A stretch of 64,000 bases of DNA from CAVSVP01 sp963731125 (GCA_963731125.1 CAVSVP010000009.1:372001-436000); one strand, 5' to 3'. Shown: positions 17,664 to 26,131, counted from the first letter of the stretch. Program-made: numbers and translations. The notes: generated from the sequence alone by a model not told the origin.

Positions 17664-19388
17664 TTAGGCAGAGACCGCCGCAGTTGACCGAAATTGCCCG
17701 TTGCCGTCTTGCGTTTCAGCACCGGCTCGGCGGAGGGCTCGATTGACCGCACTGATGACGGCCTGCAAAGATGCGGTAACGATATTGCCATGAATCCCTA
17801 CTCCGAATACAAGATTGCCGTCGGCGATTTGCAGTTCCACATAGGACACCGCCAAGGCATCCGCACCCGCGCTGATAGCGTGCTCATGGTAATCCACGAC
17901 ACGGATATTGTTCCCGCAATACCGCCCCAGCGCATCGATAAAGGCGTCGATGGGACCATTGCCGGTGCCGGCAATAATATGCTCCAGGTCCTTATGTCGA
18001 ATGGTAGCCGTGAGTTTGTCCACGTCCACGGCCTGTCCGTTCGGTACATCCCGATGCTCAACAAATGCATAGGGTTCCTTGGATTCCAGGTACTCTTCCT
18101 GAAAAGCGGAGTAGATCGCTGCAGGGGTCAGTTCCTTGCCGGTGGTATCTGCAATGGTCTGTACCACCTGGCTAAATTCCATCTGCAGCCGGCGCGGCAG
18201 TTTCAGGCCATAATCCTTCTCCATAACATAAGCCACTCCCCCCTTGCCGGATTGGCTGTTAATGCGAATGACCGCCTCATAAGTGCGGCCCACATCAGCG
18301 GGATCGATAGGCAGGTACGGCACATCCCAGATCTCGCCGCCGTTTGCCGTCAACCCTTTCTTAATGGCGTCCTGATGGGAACCGGAAAAGGCCGTAAATA
18401 CCAAATCTCCCGCATAGGGATGGCGCGGATGCACCGGAAGTCGATTGCAATATTCGACTTCCCGCACCACCGCGTTGATGTCGGAAAAATCTAAGCCCGG
18501 TTCGATTCCTTGAGTGAACAAATTCAGAGCCAGCGTTACAATATCCACATTGCCGGTGCGTTCTCCATTACCGAACAGCGTTCCCTCCACCCGTTCCGCA
18601 CCGGCCAACATGGCCAGTTCCGCTGCAGCGATGCCGGTGCCCCGGTCATTATGAGGATGCACACTCAGCACGACCGCATTGCGATTGCTGATGTTGCGCC
18701 CAAACCACTCCAGCTGATCGGCATAAATATTGGGCATTGCCATTTCCACCGTGGCCGGCAAATTTAAAATCACCTTACGATGCGGCGTCGGTCGCCAAAC
18801 GTCATTCACAGCCTCGCAAATATCCAGTGCGAAGTCCAATTCGGTGCCGGTAAAGCTCTCCGGAGAGTACTGAAATATCCAATCTGTTTGCGGATTGTCC
18901 GCGGCATGAGCCTTAATCAGCTCGGCCCCTTGCACTGCAACGGCGACAATGCCGGGACGGTCCAGACCAAACACCACGCGCCTTTGTACGGCTGAAGTGG
19001 AGTTATACAAGTGGATGATGGCCCGTCTCACTCCCCGCAAGACCTCAAAAGTCCGCTTAATCAGATGAGCCCGAGCCTGAGTCAGCACCTGAACGGTGAC
19101 ATCTTCCGGAATCAGATCTTCTTCAATCAACATGCGAATGAAGTCAAAATCCGTTTGTGACGCGGCAGGAAAGCCCACCTCGATTTCCTTGAAACCGAGC
19201 TTAACCAGCAGATTGAACATACTCCGTTTACGCTCGGCGCCCATGGGCTCAATCAAGGCCTGATTGCCGTCGCGCAAATCCACGCTGCACCAGGTGGGCG
19301 CGCTCCCGATGACCCGTGACGGCCACCGCCGGTCCGGCAGATTTATGCAGGGAAAGCGACGATATTTTTCTGCGGCATTAATTTTCAT
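17664..19388 (-). CDS. leuA: 2-isopropylmalate synthase LeuA
   Basis: First step of leucine synthesis: acetyl-CoA plus 2-oxoisovalerate. 574 aa. It has an N-terminal TIM-barrel catalytic domain (DLRDGNQALIEPM, SVHPHNDRGTGIAAAE, GNGERTGNVD) and a C-terminal LeuA dimer/regulatory domain for leucine feedback. The length and motif wording fit the longer LeuA type 2 rather than the ~520 aa E. coli type. The start is the ATG at 19388. Upstream lies a leader of about 310 bp with Leu-containing short frames and two hairpins, suggesting attenuation. It stands alone, away from leuBCD. Confidence 0.93.
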   Translation of the reverse strand: MKINAAEKYRRFPCINLPDRRWPSRVIGSAPTWCSVDLRDGNQALIEPMGAERKRSMFNLLVKLGFKEIEVGFPAASQTDFDFIRMLIEEDLIPEDVTVQVLTQARAHLIKRTFEVLRGVRRAIIHLYNSTSAVQRRVVFGLDRPGIVAVAVQGAELIKAHAADNPQTDWIFQYSPESFTGTELDFALDICEAVNDVWRPTPHRKVILNLPATVEMAMPNIYADQLEWFGRNISNRNAVVLSVHPHNDRGTGIAAAELAMLAGAERVEGTLFGNGERTGNVDIVTLALNLFTQGIEPGLDFSDINAVVREVEYCNRLPVHPRHPYAGDLVFTAFSGSHQDAIKKGLTANGGEIWDVPYLPIDPADVGRTYEAVIRINSQSGKGGVAYVMEKDYGLKLPRRLQMEFSQVVQTIADTTGKELTPAAIYSAFQEEYLESKEPYAFVEHRDVPNGQAVDVDKLTATIRHKDLEHIIAGTGNGPIDAFIDALGRYCGNNIRVVDYHEHAISAGADALAVSYVELQIADGNLVFGVGIHGNIVTASLQAVISAVNRALRRAGAETQDGNGQFRSTAAVSA

Positions 19389-19441
19389 AAGATTTTTCCT
19401 CTTGCGATTAACTGGGTAAAACTGACGGATGCGGCGCAGTT

Positions 19442-19476
19442 ACGGCCGCCGGGCAGCCGCTAAACCCGACGGCCGT
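19442..19476 (-). promoter_or_regulatory. Hairpin 2 of the leuA leader
   Basis: A 12 bp stem, ACGGCCGTCGGG with CCCGGCGGCCGT on the minus strand (one G-U pair), with an 11 base loop. There is no following U-tract, so it is not a simple terminator. Its first arm overlaps the end of the Leu-rich leader frame, 54 bp before the leuA start. Confidence 0.45.
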
Positions 19477-19582
19477 TGGGTAGTCGTAGCAGCATCAGCG
19501 AGGAAAAAACCTGGAAGCGCCGGAGAACAGCGCTGAGCATGGAAGCGGTTTGAATAAAACGTGGTGGATGAGGGAAAATCAT
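19460..19582 (-). CDS. Candidate leader peptide 2 (LeuL-like) upstream of leuA
   Basis: A short frame ending at the TAG at 19460. From the ATG at 19582 it encodes about 40 aa; internal ATGs give shorter versions, the shortest being MLLRLPNGRRV. The Leu-dense stretch SLMLLRLP uses CTG CTA CGA CTA and is followed by a basic tail, reminiscent of E. coli LeuL (four Leu codons then an Arg-containing tail). It overlaps the first arm of hairpin 2. Translation of a true peptide is not shown by sequence. Confidence 0.4.
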   Translation of the reverse strand: MIFPHPPRFIQTASMLSAVLRRFQVFSSLMLLRLPNGRRV

Positions 19583-19625
19583 AAATCGGCAATTCTCTCT
19601 GACAGTGATCTGAAACAACACAAAT

Positions 19626-19651
19626 CCCGGCTCTCCTTTCAGGAGGCCGGG
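19626..19651 (-). terminator. Hairpin 1 of the leuA leader, possible attenuator
   Basis: On the minus strand, CCCGGCCTCCT pairs with AGGAGAGCCGGG around a GAA loop and is followed by the T-rich ATTTGTGTTGTTTC. The stem is strong but the T-tract is imperfect, so it may act as an attenuator or as an anti-terminator partner. Confidence 0.5.
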
Positions 19652-19698
19652 TTTGTTAGTCGTAGTCCATTGCACCATTCAGACAATTGCGCTTTCAT
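19639..19698 (-). CDS. Candidate leader peptide 1 upstream of leuA
   Basis: A 19-codon frame encoding MKAQLSEWCNGLRLTNPAS. It has two rare Leu codons (CTA CGA CTA) placed just before hairpin 1, and its stop codon lies in the hairpin loop. The ATG is only about nine bases downstream of the candidate -10, so the message would be almost leaderless. Role in Leu sensing is inferred from position and codons. Confidence 0.4.
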   Translation of the reverse strand: MKAQLSEWCNGLRLTNPAS

Positions 19699-19735
19699 GG
19701 TTACTTAGACTAGCGGCGTTAGTTGCTGAGGTCAA

Positions 19736-19963
19736 GGGGTGGTATTTCGGTACAGCTCTGACGCATGATTTCTTCTCTAACTCATTGATAAATGTTAGGT
19801 GGGGCCAGAAATTAGTGCGACAAAAAATGCTTTCCTTTTGTAACACTCTGAAATTCTTAAAAAACTATCTTTGAAATTTTTCTCTTAAAATCACATGATT
19901 GAAAAATTCGTCGCACTACTTTACAAGTATGCTTCTTGCTGAATCAATAGGTTAGGGGAAAAT
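19736..19963. other. Intergenic stretch without a recognised gene
   Basis: AT-rich sequence between the leuA promoter region and the end of the minus-strand winged-helix gene. Short frames here have no similarity I recognise, and no hairpin with a clean T-tract is visible. Confidence 0.4.
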
Positions 19964-20296
19964 TCATGCGTCAGCACTGATTTCGGTATCGGGTTTCAAC
20001 ACCATACTTAACAAAGCAGCAACGGTACAGTGCGCTTCCAATGGATGCCGCAATGGCTGCTCAGCATGCAGCTCATACTGATTACGCCGGCCGTAGCGTT
20101 TTCGAGTCACCACACCTGCCATCTCCAGATCCGACACGATTTTCTGCACAGCCCGTTCGGTAATACCTACCCGCTGGGCCACATCGCGTAATCGGGCTGT
20201 CGTATCCTGAGCCAGACAGATCAGCACGTGGCCATGATTGCTCAGAAAAGTCCAGGATATTTGCTCCTGGACGCTGGATGCTTGCACGCTGTTCAT
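19964..20296 (-). CDS. Small winged helix-turn-helix transcriptional regulator
   Basis: 110 aa. The middle (LICLAQDTTARLRDVAQRVG to KRYGRRNQYELH) reads as a MarR/ArsR-like winged helix: ITERAVQKIVSDLEMAGVV is the recognition helix and RYGRRNQY the wing. The C-terminus (about 30 residues) is unremarkable. No ligand domain is visible. It is divergent from the dehydrogenase at 20436, with 139 bp between the two starts, so it may regulate that gene; this is inference from arrangement only. Confidence 0.72.
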   Translation of the reverse strand: MNSVQASSVQEQISWTFLSNHGHVLICLAQDTTARLRDVAQRVGITERAVQKIVSDLEMAGVVTRKRYGRRNQYELHAEQPLRHPLEAHCTVAALLSMVLKPDTEISADA

Positions 20297-20435
20297 AACA
20301 CCCCCGCATCAAAGAATGGTTTATTAACCAGTTTAATTGACAAAATAAACTTCCCGTATTTTGATTTATTATTAGTATTTCACAAAAAAATTATCCCGAA
20401 AATTGCAGTGCCACCTCATTCATGAGGCAATCACC

Positions 20436-21443
20436 ATGAAGGCAGTGTTATTACCGCAACTCGGCGGACCGGCGCAACTATGCATTAACGACACGACAAC
20501 TCCTGCACCGGAACCCGGCCAGGTTCGCGTCAAGCTGTACGCTTCGGCACTCAACCGCCGCGATGTTTGGATCACCCTGGGCAAGTATCCCGCCATTCGG
20601 TTACCCGCTATTCTCGGCTCGGACGGCACCGGCATCATTGATCAGGTGGGAACGGATGCCGACGCACACCTGTCAGGGCAGGAGGTCGTCATCTATCCGG
20701 CTTATGATTGGGGAGCGGACCCGCGCTTCCCCAGTCCCCACTTTCGCGTCCTGGGCATGCCGGATCCGGGCACTTTTGCCGAATATATTTGCGTGCCAAC
20801 GAGGCACGTCTATCCCAAGCCTGAGTTTCTCTCCTGGGAACAGGCGGCAGCGGTGCCTCTTGCCGGGTTAACGGCATGGCGAGCCGTGGCTACTCAGGCC
20901 GCCGTAAGGTCCGGTGAGACGGTATTAGTCACCGGGATCGGCGGTGGAGTAGCCACGTTTGCGCTGAAGTGGGCGGTTGCTCTGGGGGCGCGGGTATTTG
21001 TCACCAGCGGCAGTCACGCCAAGCTCGAACGGGCCATGGCGTTAGGGGCACAGGGCGGCGTCAATTACCGGGAACCTGATTGGCCCGGACAGTTAGCAGC
21101 GCTTTCCGAAGGTATCGACGCCGTTATCGATGGCACGGGTGGCCCGGCTTTCCAAGACTACTTTTCTCTGCTGAAACCTGCCGGGCGCATTGTCGTTTAT
21201 GGAGCGACGGCTGGCAACCCTTCCGCAGGCCTGGAAATGGTTCGTCTGTTTTTCCGGCAACTCCAAATTCGCGGTACCACCATGGGCACCCCGGAGGAAT
21301 TTGCCGCTATGCTGAGCTTTTTAATGGAAAAGTGCATAGAACCTGTTATCGATCGAGTTTTTCCTTTGCAGGATGCCGTGGCCGCCCATCGCCATCTGCT
21401 GGCGACCGGGCAGATGGGAAAGGTGGTGTTACGACATGGCTAA
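20436..21443 (+). CDS. Zinc-type alcohol dehydrogenase-like / quinone oxidoreductase-like protein
   Basis: 335 aa member of the medium-chain dehydrogenase superfamily. It begins MKAVLLPQLGGPAQ; a 12-residue upstream extension from 20403 is unlikely because the ATG at 20436 is preceded by GAGGCA. An N-terminal GroES-like fold (NRRDVWITLGKYP, LGSDGTGIIDQVG) is followed by a Rossmann domain with GETVLVTGIGGGVATFALKWA. The structural-zinc cysteine cluster is absent and the usual catalytic Cys is replaced (NRRDVW, LGSDGTG), so it is closer to the quinone-oxidoreductase side. Substrate is unknown. The gene stands alone downstream of a divergent regulator. Confidence 0.82.
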   Translation: MKAVLLPQLGGPAQLCINDTTTPAPEPGQVRVKLYASALNRRDVWITLGKYPAIRLPAILGSDGTGIIDQVGTDADAHLSGQEVVIYPAYDWGADPRFPSPHFRVLGMPDPGTFAEYICVPTRHVYPKPEFLSWEQAAAVPLAGLTAWRAVATQAAVRSGETVLVTGIGGGVATFALKWAVALGARVFVTSGSHAKLERAMALGAQGGVNYREPDWPGQLAALSEGIDAVIDGTGGPAFQDYFSLLKPAGRIVVYGATAGNPSAGLEMVRLFFRQLQIRGTTMGTPEEFAAMLSFLMEKCIEPVIDRVFPLQDAVAAHRHLLATGQMGKVVLRHG

Positions 21444-21662
21444 AGTGTTTTTTCCAAAACCATAGTGCTTAAATTAAACGGATCTTACGCTCGCTTTTCA
21501 CCAATCACTCACGAAAACCGCCGTAGCAACAAAGCAAACCGCTGGAAATTAAGGGTCAGCCGCCAAAATTTCTTGCACCTGATACTGGGCGAAATAGACT
21601 GAATTCGTTAGGATGATGCAGGCTACGACGTTTCCAAGGATGTTGGTCTATCCAGGTGATCC

Positions 21663-22481
21663 ATGAAGAATAAGAATGTCTTGTTTCGTGTTGTTTGGCT
21701 TCTTAGCTTTAGTGCCTTTCTCATACTATCCGGCTGCGCGTCAACGCAAGAAATCATGCAGGAGGATGCCGACCCTTTTGAGCCTTATAACCGCGTGATG
21801 TTTAAGTTTAACGATACGTTGGACAAAGCAGTCATAAAGCCCGTTGCTCGTGGCTACGATTATGTTATGCCTGACCTGCTCAACCAAGGCGTCACCAATT
21901 TTTTTAGCAACCTCAACGATGTGGTAGTTCTCGCCAATGGTCTGATGCAACTCAAAATGCAGCAGGCCGTCATGGACTTCAGCCGTATCGTCTTTAACAC
22001 GACCTTTGGCCTATTAGGCTTCTTTGATGTGGCCAGCCACATGGAGCTACCCAAGCATAACGAAGACTTTGGTCAAACTCTGGGTTACTGGGGTGTGGGT
22101 GAAGGCTATTATCTGGTACTGCCTCTCCTAGGCCCCAGCACCACCCGCGATGTCTGGCGCGTACCCGTGGATACTTTGACGCTACACCCCATCACTGATC
22201 TCGTTTCCACGAGCACCTGGTTAAGCATGCGCGGTCTGGAAATCATAGATATCCGCGCAGATCTGTTGCGGGTCGAACGTGCCTTTGCCGGCGTGCAAAT
22301 TGATCCCTACAGTTTTCAGCGCCAGGCCTTTCTGCAACACCGGCGTAACTTGGTTTACGATGGCAATCCGCCTAAACTTGAGCTGGATTTCGACGATTTT
22401 GATGATATGGAAGATCTCGATTCCGATATGCCTGAAGGTCCCACTGATGAAGTCCCAGAAAATAACGGTAGCGACCTTTGA
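21663..22481 (+). CDS. mlaA: Outer-membrane phospholipid transport lipoprotein MlaA
   Basis: 272 aa. A signal peptide ends in the lipobox LSGC (Cys at about residue 25), giving an outer-membrane lipoprotein. The MlaA/VacJ core is clear: DPFEPYNRVMFKFNDTLDKA and the NFFSNLNDV region, then DFGQTLGYWGVGEGYYLVLP and GPSTTRDVWR. It extracts mislocalised phospholipids from the outer leaflet and passes them to MlaC. The last ~30 residues are Asp/Glu-rich, a variable tail. The mlaBCDEF genes are not in this window. The end overlaps the DUF2007 gene by 35 bp. Confidence 0.93.
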   Translation: MKNKNVLFRVVWLLSFSAFLILSGCASTQEIMQEDADPFEPYNRVMFKFNDTLDKAVIKPVARGYDYVMPDLLNQGVTNFFSNLNDVVVLANGLMQLKMQQAVMDFSRIVFNTTFGLLGFFDVASHMELPKHNEDFGQTLGYWGVGEGYYLVLPLLGPSTTRDVWRVPVDTLTLHPITDLVSTSTWLSMRGLEIIDIRADLLRVERAFAGVQIDPYSFQRQAFLQHRRNLVYDGNPPKLELDFDDFDDMEDLDSDMPEGPTDEVPENNGSDL

Positions 22482-22680
22482 TTTCTGGCCCTCGGCGGAA
22501 ATTGCCCGGGGCCGGCTGTTGACCGAGGGTATCGACTGCGAGCTGGCCGATCAGCATTTGGTGCAAACCGATTGGCTCTATAGCCTTGCCGTAGGTGGTA
22601 TTAAGCTACAGGTTGACGCTCAGGATGCTGAACGCGCTTTGACCGTTCTCTCCCGCGACTTTTCCGATGAACTCGACTGA
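22447..22680 (+). CDS. DUF2007 family small protein
   Basis: 77 aa, starting at the ATG at 22447 inside the 3' end of mlaA in another frame. The pattern (VATFDFWPSAEIARGRLLTEGIDCELADQ, then a VGGIKLQVDAQDAERALTVL tail) fits DUF2007, a putative PII-like signal-transducing family. The biochemical role is unknown. The overlap with mlaA suggests translational coupling, and the acyltransferase gene follows after 6 bp, so mlaA, this gene and the acyltransferase probably form one transcription unit. Confidence 0.75.
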   Translation: MKSQKITVATFDFWPSAEIARGRLLTEGIDCELADQHLVQTDWLYSLAVGGIKLQVDAQDAERALTVLSRDFSDELD

Positions 22681-22686
22681 CGCCTT

Positions 22687-23565
22687 ATGAGACGGCAGGC
22701 TGTGATCGTTGGATTGCTACGTCTTACCGCTTGTCTATCTTTACCCGCAGTCCACCGGCTCGGCAGTTTGACCGGTTGGCTACTGTGGCTGGTGCCTAAC
22801 CACTCGCGTCGGATTGCGGCAACGAACCTTGCCCTCTGCTTTCCGGGTTGGCAACGCTCTGCCCGTCAGCGCCTATTACGGAGGAGCCTTTCGGAAACTA
22901 GTAAGGCCGTCTTGGAGCTGGGACCGCTATGGCTATGGAGTGGACATCGTCTATTAAACCTCATTCAGGCGGTGGAAGGCGAAGAACATTGGCGTGCCGC
23001 TCTTGCTCAAGGCCGCGGTGGCATAGCAATCACCCCCCACTTGGGAGCTTGGGAACTAGCGGGGTTATATATGTCTTCCCGTTATCCCATGACTACTTTA
23101 TACCGACCCAGCCGGCTAGGTATTGACGCCATGATTCGTGCCGGTCGAGAACGCTTGGGAGCACGCACGGTGCCTACCAACGGACGCGGTGTGCGGGTTT
23201 TATTGCGGTCTCTGCGAGCGGGAGAAGTGCTTGGCATTCTGCCGGATCAGGACCCGGGCCGGGAGGGCGGACTGTTCGTTCCCTTCTTCGGGCGGCCGGC
23301 CAACACCATGGTATTGTTATCGCGATTAGCCATGAAAAGCGGGGCTCCTGTATTCCTATTGCATGCCGAACGTCTGCCTCAAGGACAAGGCTATCGGCTA
23401 CATTTTGCTGAACTTCCTGAAACCGTCGGTCAAGGACCGCTGGAAACCTCTGTCGCCGCGGTGAACGCAGCCGTGGAAAGCGCCGTGCGCCGCCGGCCCG
23501 AGCAATACCTCTGGGCCTATAAGCGGTTTAAAACTCCGCCGCCGGGCAACTCAAAAGTATATTAA
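22687..23565 (+). CDS. LpxL/HtrB-type lauroyl acyltransferase family protein
   Basis: 292 aa. Lysophospholipid/lipid A acyltransferase family, inner membrane, cytoplasmic face. After an N-terminal hydrophobic segment, the HxxxxE catalytic motif is seen as TPHLGAWELAG (about residue 116). It is followed by TLYRPSRL, GRGVRVLLRSLRAGEVLGIL and PDQDPGREGGLFVPFFGRPA, all family landmarks. It likely transfers an acyl chain to lipid A or a related lipid; the exact donor/acceptor cannot be read. Its position after mlaA and the DUF2007 gene fits an outer-membrane lipid theme. Confidence 0.85.
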   Translation: MRRQAVIVGLLRLTACLSLPAVHRLGSLTGWLLWLVPNHSRRIAATNLALCFPGWQRSARQRLLRRSLSETSKAVLELGPLWLWSGHRLLNLIQAVEGEEHWRAALAQGRGGIAITPHLGAWELAGLYMSSRYPMTTLYRPSRLGIDAMIRAGRERLGARTVPTNGRGVRVLLRSLRAGEVLGILPDQDPGREGGLFVPFFGRPANTMVLLSRLAMKSGAPVFLLHAERLPQGQGYRLHFAELPETVGQGPLETSVAAVNAAVESAVRRRPEQYLWAYKRFKTPPPGNSKVY

Positions 23566-23573
23566 AATTGTGG

Positions 23574-23603
23574 TTGACGCGGCGAATGATTCTTGCAAAT
23601 TAT
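23574..23603 (+). promoter_or_regulatory. Candidate sigma70 promoter for the rpsF operon
   Basis: TTGACG (23574-23579), 18 bp spacer, AATTAT (23598-23603), upstream of rpsF with about 95 bp of leader. The -35 is good and the -10 matches 4 of 6. Inference from consensus only. Confidence 0.45.
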
Positions 23604-23699
23604 TTTGCTTAATTTTAAGCTATCAGACTTTTTCCAATCTAATCTTTTACTCCTTGCCTTACCGTTTTCCGGGAGGCTTAACAGCCGAAAGGAGCTTGT

Positions 23700-24107
23700 A
23701 TGCGACATTACGAAATCGTGTTTCTGGTGCATCCTGACCAGAGTGAACAAGTGCCTGCCATGATTGATCGCTATCGGGCGATGATCGAGGGTGATGGTGG
23801 TAAAATACATCGTCTTGAAGACTGGGGACGGCGCCAACTGGCCTATCCCATCCATAAAATTCATAAGGCCCATTATGTGCTGATGAATGTGGAATGTTCT
23901 CAGCCAATCCTGGATGAGTTAGAAAGTGCCTTTCGTTTTAACGATGCCGTTATTCGCAATCTCGCCATCCGCCGTCCGGGCCCCGATACTGAACCTTCTC
24001 CACTGAGCAGGCCCCGGGATGAACGCGACAGCCGCAGCGAGAGCGACCGCTCCTCCGATCGCAACCTTGACGATGGTGAAGGCGAAGATGCCGATGAGGC
24101 CGCTTAG
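23700..24107 (+). CDS. rpsF: 30S ribosomal protein S6
   Basis: 135 aa, starting MRHYEIVFLVHPDQSEQVPA, preceded by GAAAGGAG. Conserved core: EDWGRRQLAYPIHKIHKAHY and FNDAVIRNLAIRR. The C-terminal ~35 residues are an Asp/Glu/Arg-rich extension, common and variable in S6. It binds S18 and 16S rRNA in the small-subunit platform. First gene of the rpsF-priB-rpsR cluster. Confidence 0.97.
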   Translation: MRHYEIVFLVHPDQSEQVPAMIDRYRAMIEGDGGKIHRLEDWGRRQLAYPIHKIHKAHYVLMNVECSQPILDELESAFRFNDAVIRNLAIRRPGPDTEPSPLSRPRDERDSRSESDRSSDRNLDDGEGEDADEAA

Positions 24108-24115
24108 CCATTCCT

Positions 24116-24460
24116 ATGGTAGCGGCGCCAGTTTTCGACAATTGTGTCGTTATCGCCGGTCGGGTGGCTAGTTCCAGCCAGACTCGCTATTCGCCAGCCG
24201 GACTTCCCATCAGTCGCTTTGTCCTTGAACACCACTCTCGACAGGTGGAAGCCGCTATTCCCCGGGAGGCTCGCTGTCGCATTCAGGTATTGGCCTGTGG
24301 GAAACCGCTGGTCCACAACGCTCAAGCATTAACGCCGGGAACCCTGGTTAGGGTACGTGGTTTTCTCAGCCGGGCTAACCATCGTTACGGAGAAACCCGT
24401 CTCGTTGTTCATGCCGAGCGCATTGAAATATTGACTTTATTGACAGAAACACGAGGATAA
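24116..24460 (+). CDS. priB: Primosomal replication protein N (PriB)
   Basis: 114 aa single OB-fold protein that helps load DnaB during replication restart. The identification rests on position between rpsF and rpsR and on OB-fold features: VIAGRVASSSQTRYSPAGLPISRF at the start and TLVRVRGFLSRANHRYGETRLVVHAERIE at the end. Eight bases separate it from rpsF and five from rpsR, so it is co-translated with the ribosomal genes. Confidence 0.9.
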   Translation: MVAAPVFDNCVVIAGRVASSSQTRYSPAGLPISRFVLEHHSRQVEAAIPREARCRIQVLACGKPLVHNAQALTPGTLVRVRGFLSRANHRYGETRLVVHAERIEILTLLTETRG

Positions 24461-24465
24461 TCAAA

Positions 24466-24690
24466 ATGTCACGTTTTTTTCGTCGGAAAAAATTTTGCCG
24501 TTTCACCGCTGAAGGTGTCAAAGAAATTGATTACAAAGACATTGCAACGTTGAAAAACTATATTACAGAGACGGGTAAGATTGTTCCTAGTCGCATTACA
24601 GGGACCAAGGCCCGCTATCAGCGCCAGTTGTCTACGGCCATTAAACGTGCCCGTTATCTCGCTTTGCTGCCTTACTGCGACCGCCATTAA
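24466..24690 (+). CDS. rpsR: 30S ribosomal protein S18
   Basis: 74 aa, usual length. Basic N-terminus (SRFFRRKKFCRFTAEG), then IDYKDIATLKNYITETGKI and VPSRITGTKARYQRQLSTAI, diagnostic of S18. Preceded by GAGGATAATCAAA. Third gene of the conserved cluster. Confidence 0.97.
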   Translation: MSRFFRRKKFCRFTAEGVKEIDYKDIATLKNYITETGKIVPSRITGTKARYQRQLSTAIKRARYLALLPYCDRH

Positions 24691-24741
24691 CGCCAGGCAG
24701 GAAAACACCGAACAGTACTAGTCGCACCGGCGATAATCGGT

Positions 24742-25647
24742 ATGCGAAGTCTCGCTTCCTTTATCATGCGCGGGCCGCTGCAGGCCGCGCTGATAACTGC
24801 CGTAGCCGCGCTAGTGCCACTGTTATTCTTATTCAGTGGTGCGGCAGTGGCACTGGTGACCCTGCGGCAGGGACCGCGAGCCGGAATAACAGTGATTGTA
24901 ATGGCCACTTGCTTGAGTGGTATTCCAGTATGGCTACTCTCCGGCTCAGTGACTCCCGTCACGGTAGGGTTATTAAGTTTGTTTTGGCTCCCTTTATGGG
25001 GGCTGGCAATGGTGCTGCGCTCCACGGTTGCGTTGGCGAGAACTTTGCAGTCTGCCTTACTTGTCGCCGTACTGGTGTTGCTTGTCTGTGCCATTTATAC
25101 GACAGATCTAGCGGCCTGGGGACAACATTGGCTCGAACAGGTATTGAATCCGTTGCTGCAGCAGTTACCACTAACCGCTAACGAGCAAACAACCTTAGCG
25201 CAGGGATTAGACGCCCTCGCCCCTCTCGTCGCGGGGTTAATCATCGCAAATGGCCTGGCGTCGGTGTTATTGAGTTTGTTGATGGGGCGTTGGTGGCAAG
25301 CGGTGCTGTTTAATCCCGGCGGTTTCCGCACCGAGTTCCATGAACTGCGCCTGGGTCAGCCTATGGCCATAGGTGCCTTGCTGGTGTTTGGCGTCGCCTG
25401 GTTGACAAAATCTCCCCTGCTAGCCAATGTGCTCCCGCTATTGGTAGTCATCTACGCTCTGCAGGGTATTGCCTTGCTGCATGGGATTGCGAACAATGCG
25501 AAGTTAGCCCGAGGGTGGCTGGTGGGCTTCTATCTACTGCTGCTGCTGGCTCTGCCCCAAGTCCTTACATTGCTATGTCTGGTGAGCATTAGCGATGCGT
25601 GGCTGGACTTTCGCGCCCGCATTAAACCGCCGGCAAAATTGCGCTAA
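24742..25647 (+). CDS. DUF2232 family membrane protein
   Basis: 301 aa integral inner-membrane protein with about eight hydrophobic segments (for example ALITAVAALVPLLFLFSG, GLIIANGLASVLLSLLMG and AIGALLVFGVAWL). It is found between rpsR and rplI in many gammaproteobacteria and is usually annotated as DUF2232 or a YybS-like protein. Function is unknown. It is 51 bp downstream of rpsR and 37 bp upstream of rplI, probably in the same operon. No catalytic motif is evident. Confidence 0.8.
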   Translation: MRSLASFIMRGPLQAALITAVAALVPLLFLFSGAAVALVTLRQGPRAGITVIVMATCLSGIPVWLLSGSVTPVTVGLLSLFWLPLWGLAMVLRSTVALARTLQSALLVAVLVLLVCAIYTTDLAAWGQHWLEQVLNPLLQQLPLTANEQTTLAQGLDALAPLVAGLIIANGLASVLLSLLMGRWWQAVLFNPGGFRTEFHELRLGQPMAIGALLVFGVAWLTKSPLLANVLPLLVVIYALQGIALLHGIANNAKLARGWLVGFYLLLLLALPQVLTLLCLVSISDAWLDFRARIKPPAKLR

Positions 25648-25684
25648 CCAAACCCGCTTGTATCATTTTTCTTGGAGTCCTGTG

Positions 25685-26131
25685 ATGGAAGTTATCTTGC
25701 TGGAAAGAGTGGAAAATTTAGGTAATCTTGGTGACCGCGTGTCGATCAAACCCGGTTACGGTCGCAATTACTTGATCCCACAAGGTAAAGCTGCAGAGGC
25801 TACGCCTGAAAATATCGCTCGCTTTGAGGCCCGGCGCGCCGAATTGGAAACAAAGGCCGCCGAGTCCCTAACGACTGCTCAACACCGAGCCGATGAACTG
25901 GCAGAACTCATCGTAACGCTGGCCGTTAAAGCCGGCAACGAAGGCCGTCTATTCGGCTCTGTAGGAGCGGTCGACATCGCTGATGCTGTCTCTGCAGCGG
26001 GCATTAAACTGAAAAAACAAGAAGTTCGCCTGCCGCAAGGCTCCATCCGCCAGATTGGTGAGTATGACGTCGATATCCACCTGCATAGCGATATCAAGAC
26101 CCAGATTCGGGTTAATGTGATTGCTGAATAA
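25685..26131 (+). CDS. rplI: 50S ribosomal protein L9
   Basis: 148 aa from the ATG at 25685, preceded by TTGGAGTCCTGTG. The N-terminal rRNA-binding domain (MEVILLERVENLGNLGDRVS, KPGYGRNYLIPQGKA) is joined by a long helix to the C-terminal domain (EGRLFGSVGAVDIADAV, VRLPQGSIRQIGEYDVDIHL). Length and motifs are standard. An upstream extension in the same frame to 25595 overlaps the DUF2232 gene and is not used. Confidence 0.97.
   Translation: MEVILLERVENLGNLGDRVSIKPGYGRNYLIPQGKAAEATPENIARFEARRAELETKAAESLTTAQHRADELAELIVTLAVKAGNEGRLFGSVGAVDIADAVSAAGIKLKKQEVRLPQGSIRQIGEYDVDIHLHSDIKTQIRVNVIAE

Larger units (their letters stand above)
19389..19735 (-). promoter_or_regulatory. leuA 5' leader with candidate promoter and two hairpins
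   Basis: Read on the minus strand. A sigma70-like promoter, TTGACC (19735-19730), 17 bp spacer, TAGTCT (19712-19707), is followed by a short ORF and hairpin 1, then a second Leu-rich ORF and hairpin 2, and then leuA. This order of leader peptide then hairpin is typical of amino-acid attenuation. The promoter call rests on spacing and a good -35; the -10 is weak. Confidence 0.5.

Noticed and set aside
17694..18494. 266 aa plus-strand frame opposite leuA
   Set aside because: Wholly antisense to leuA with no ribosome site or family resemblance.
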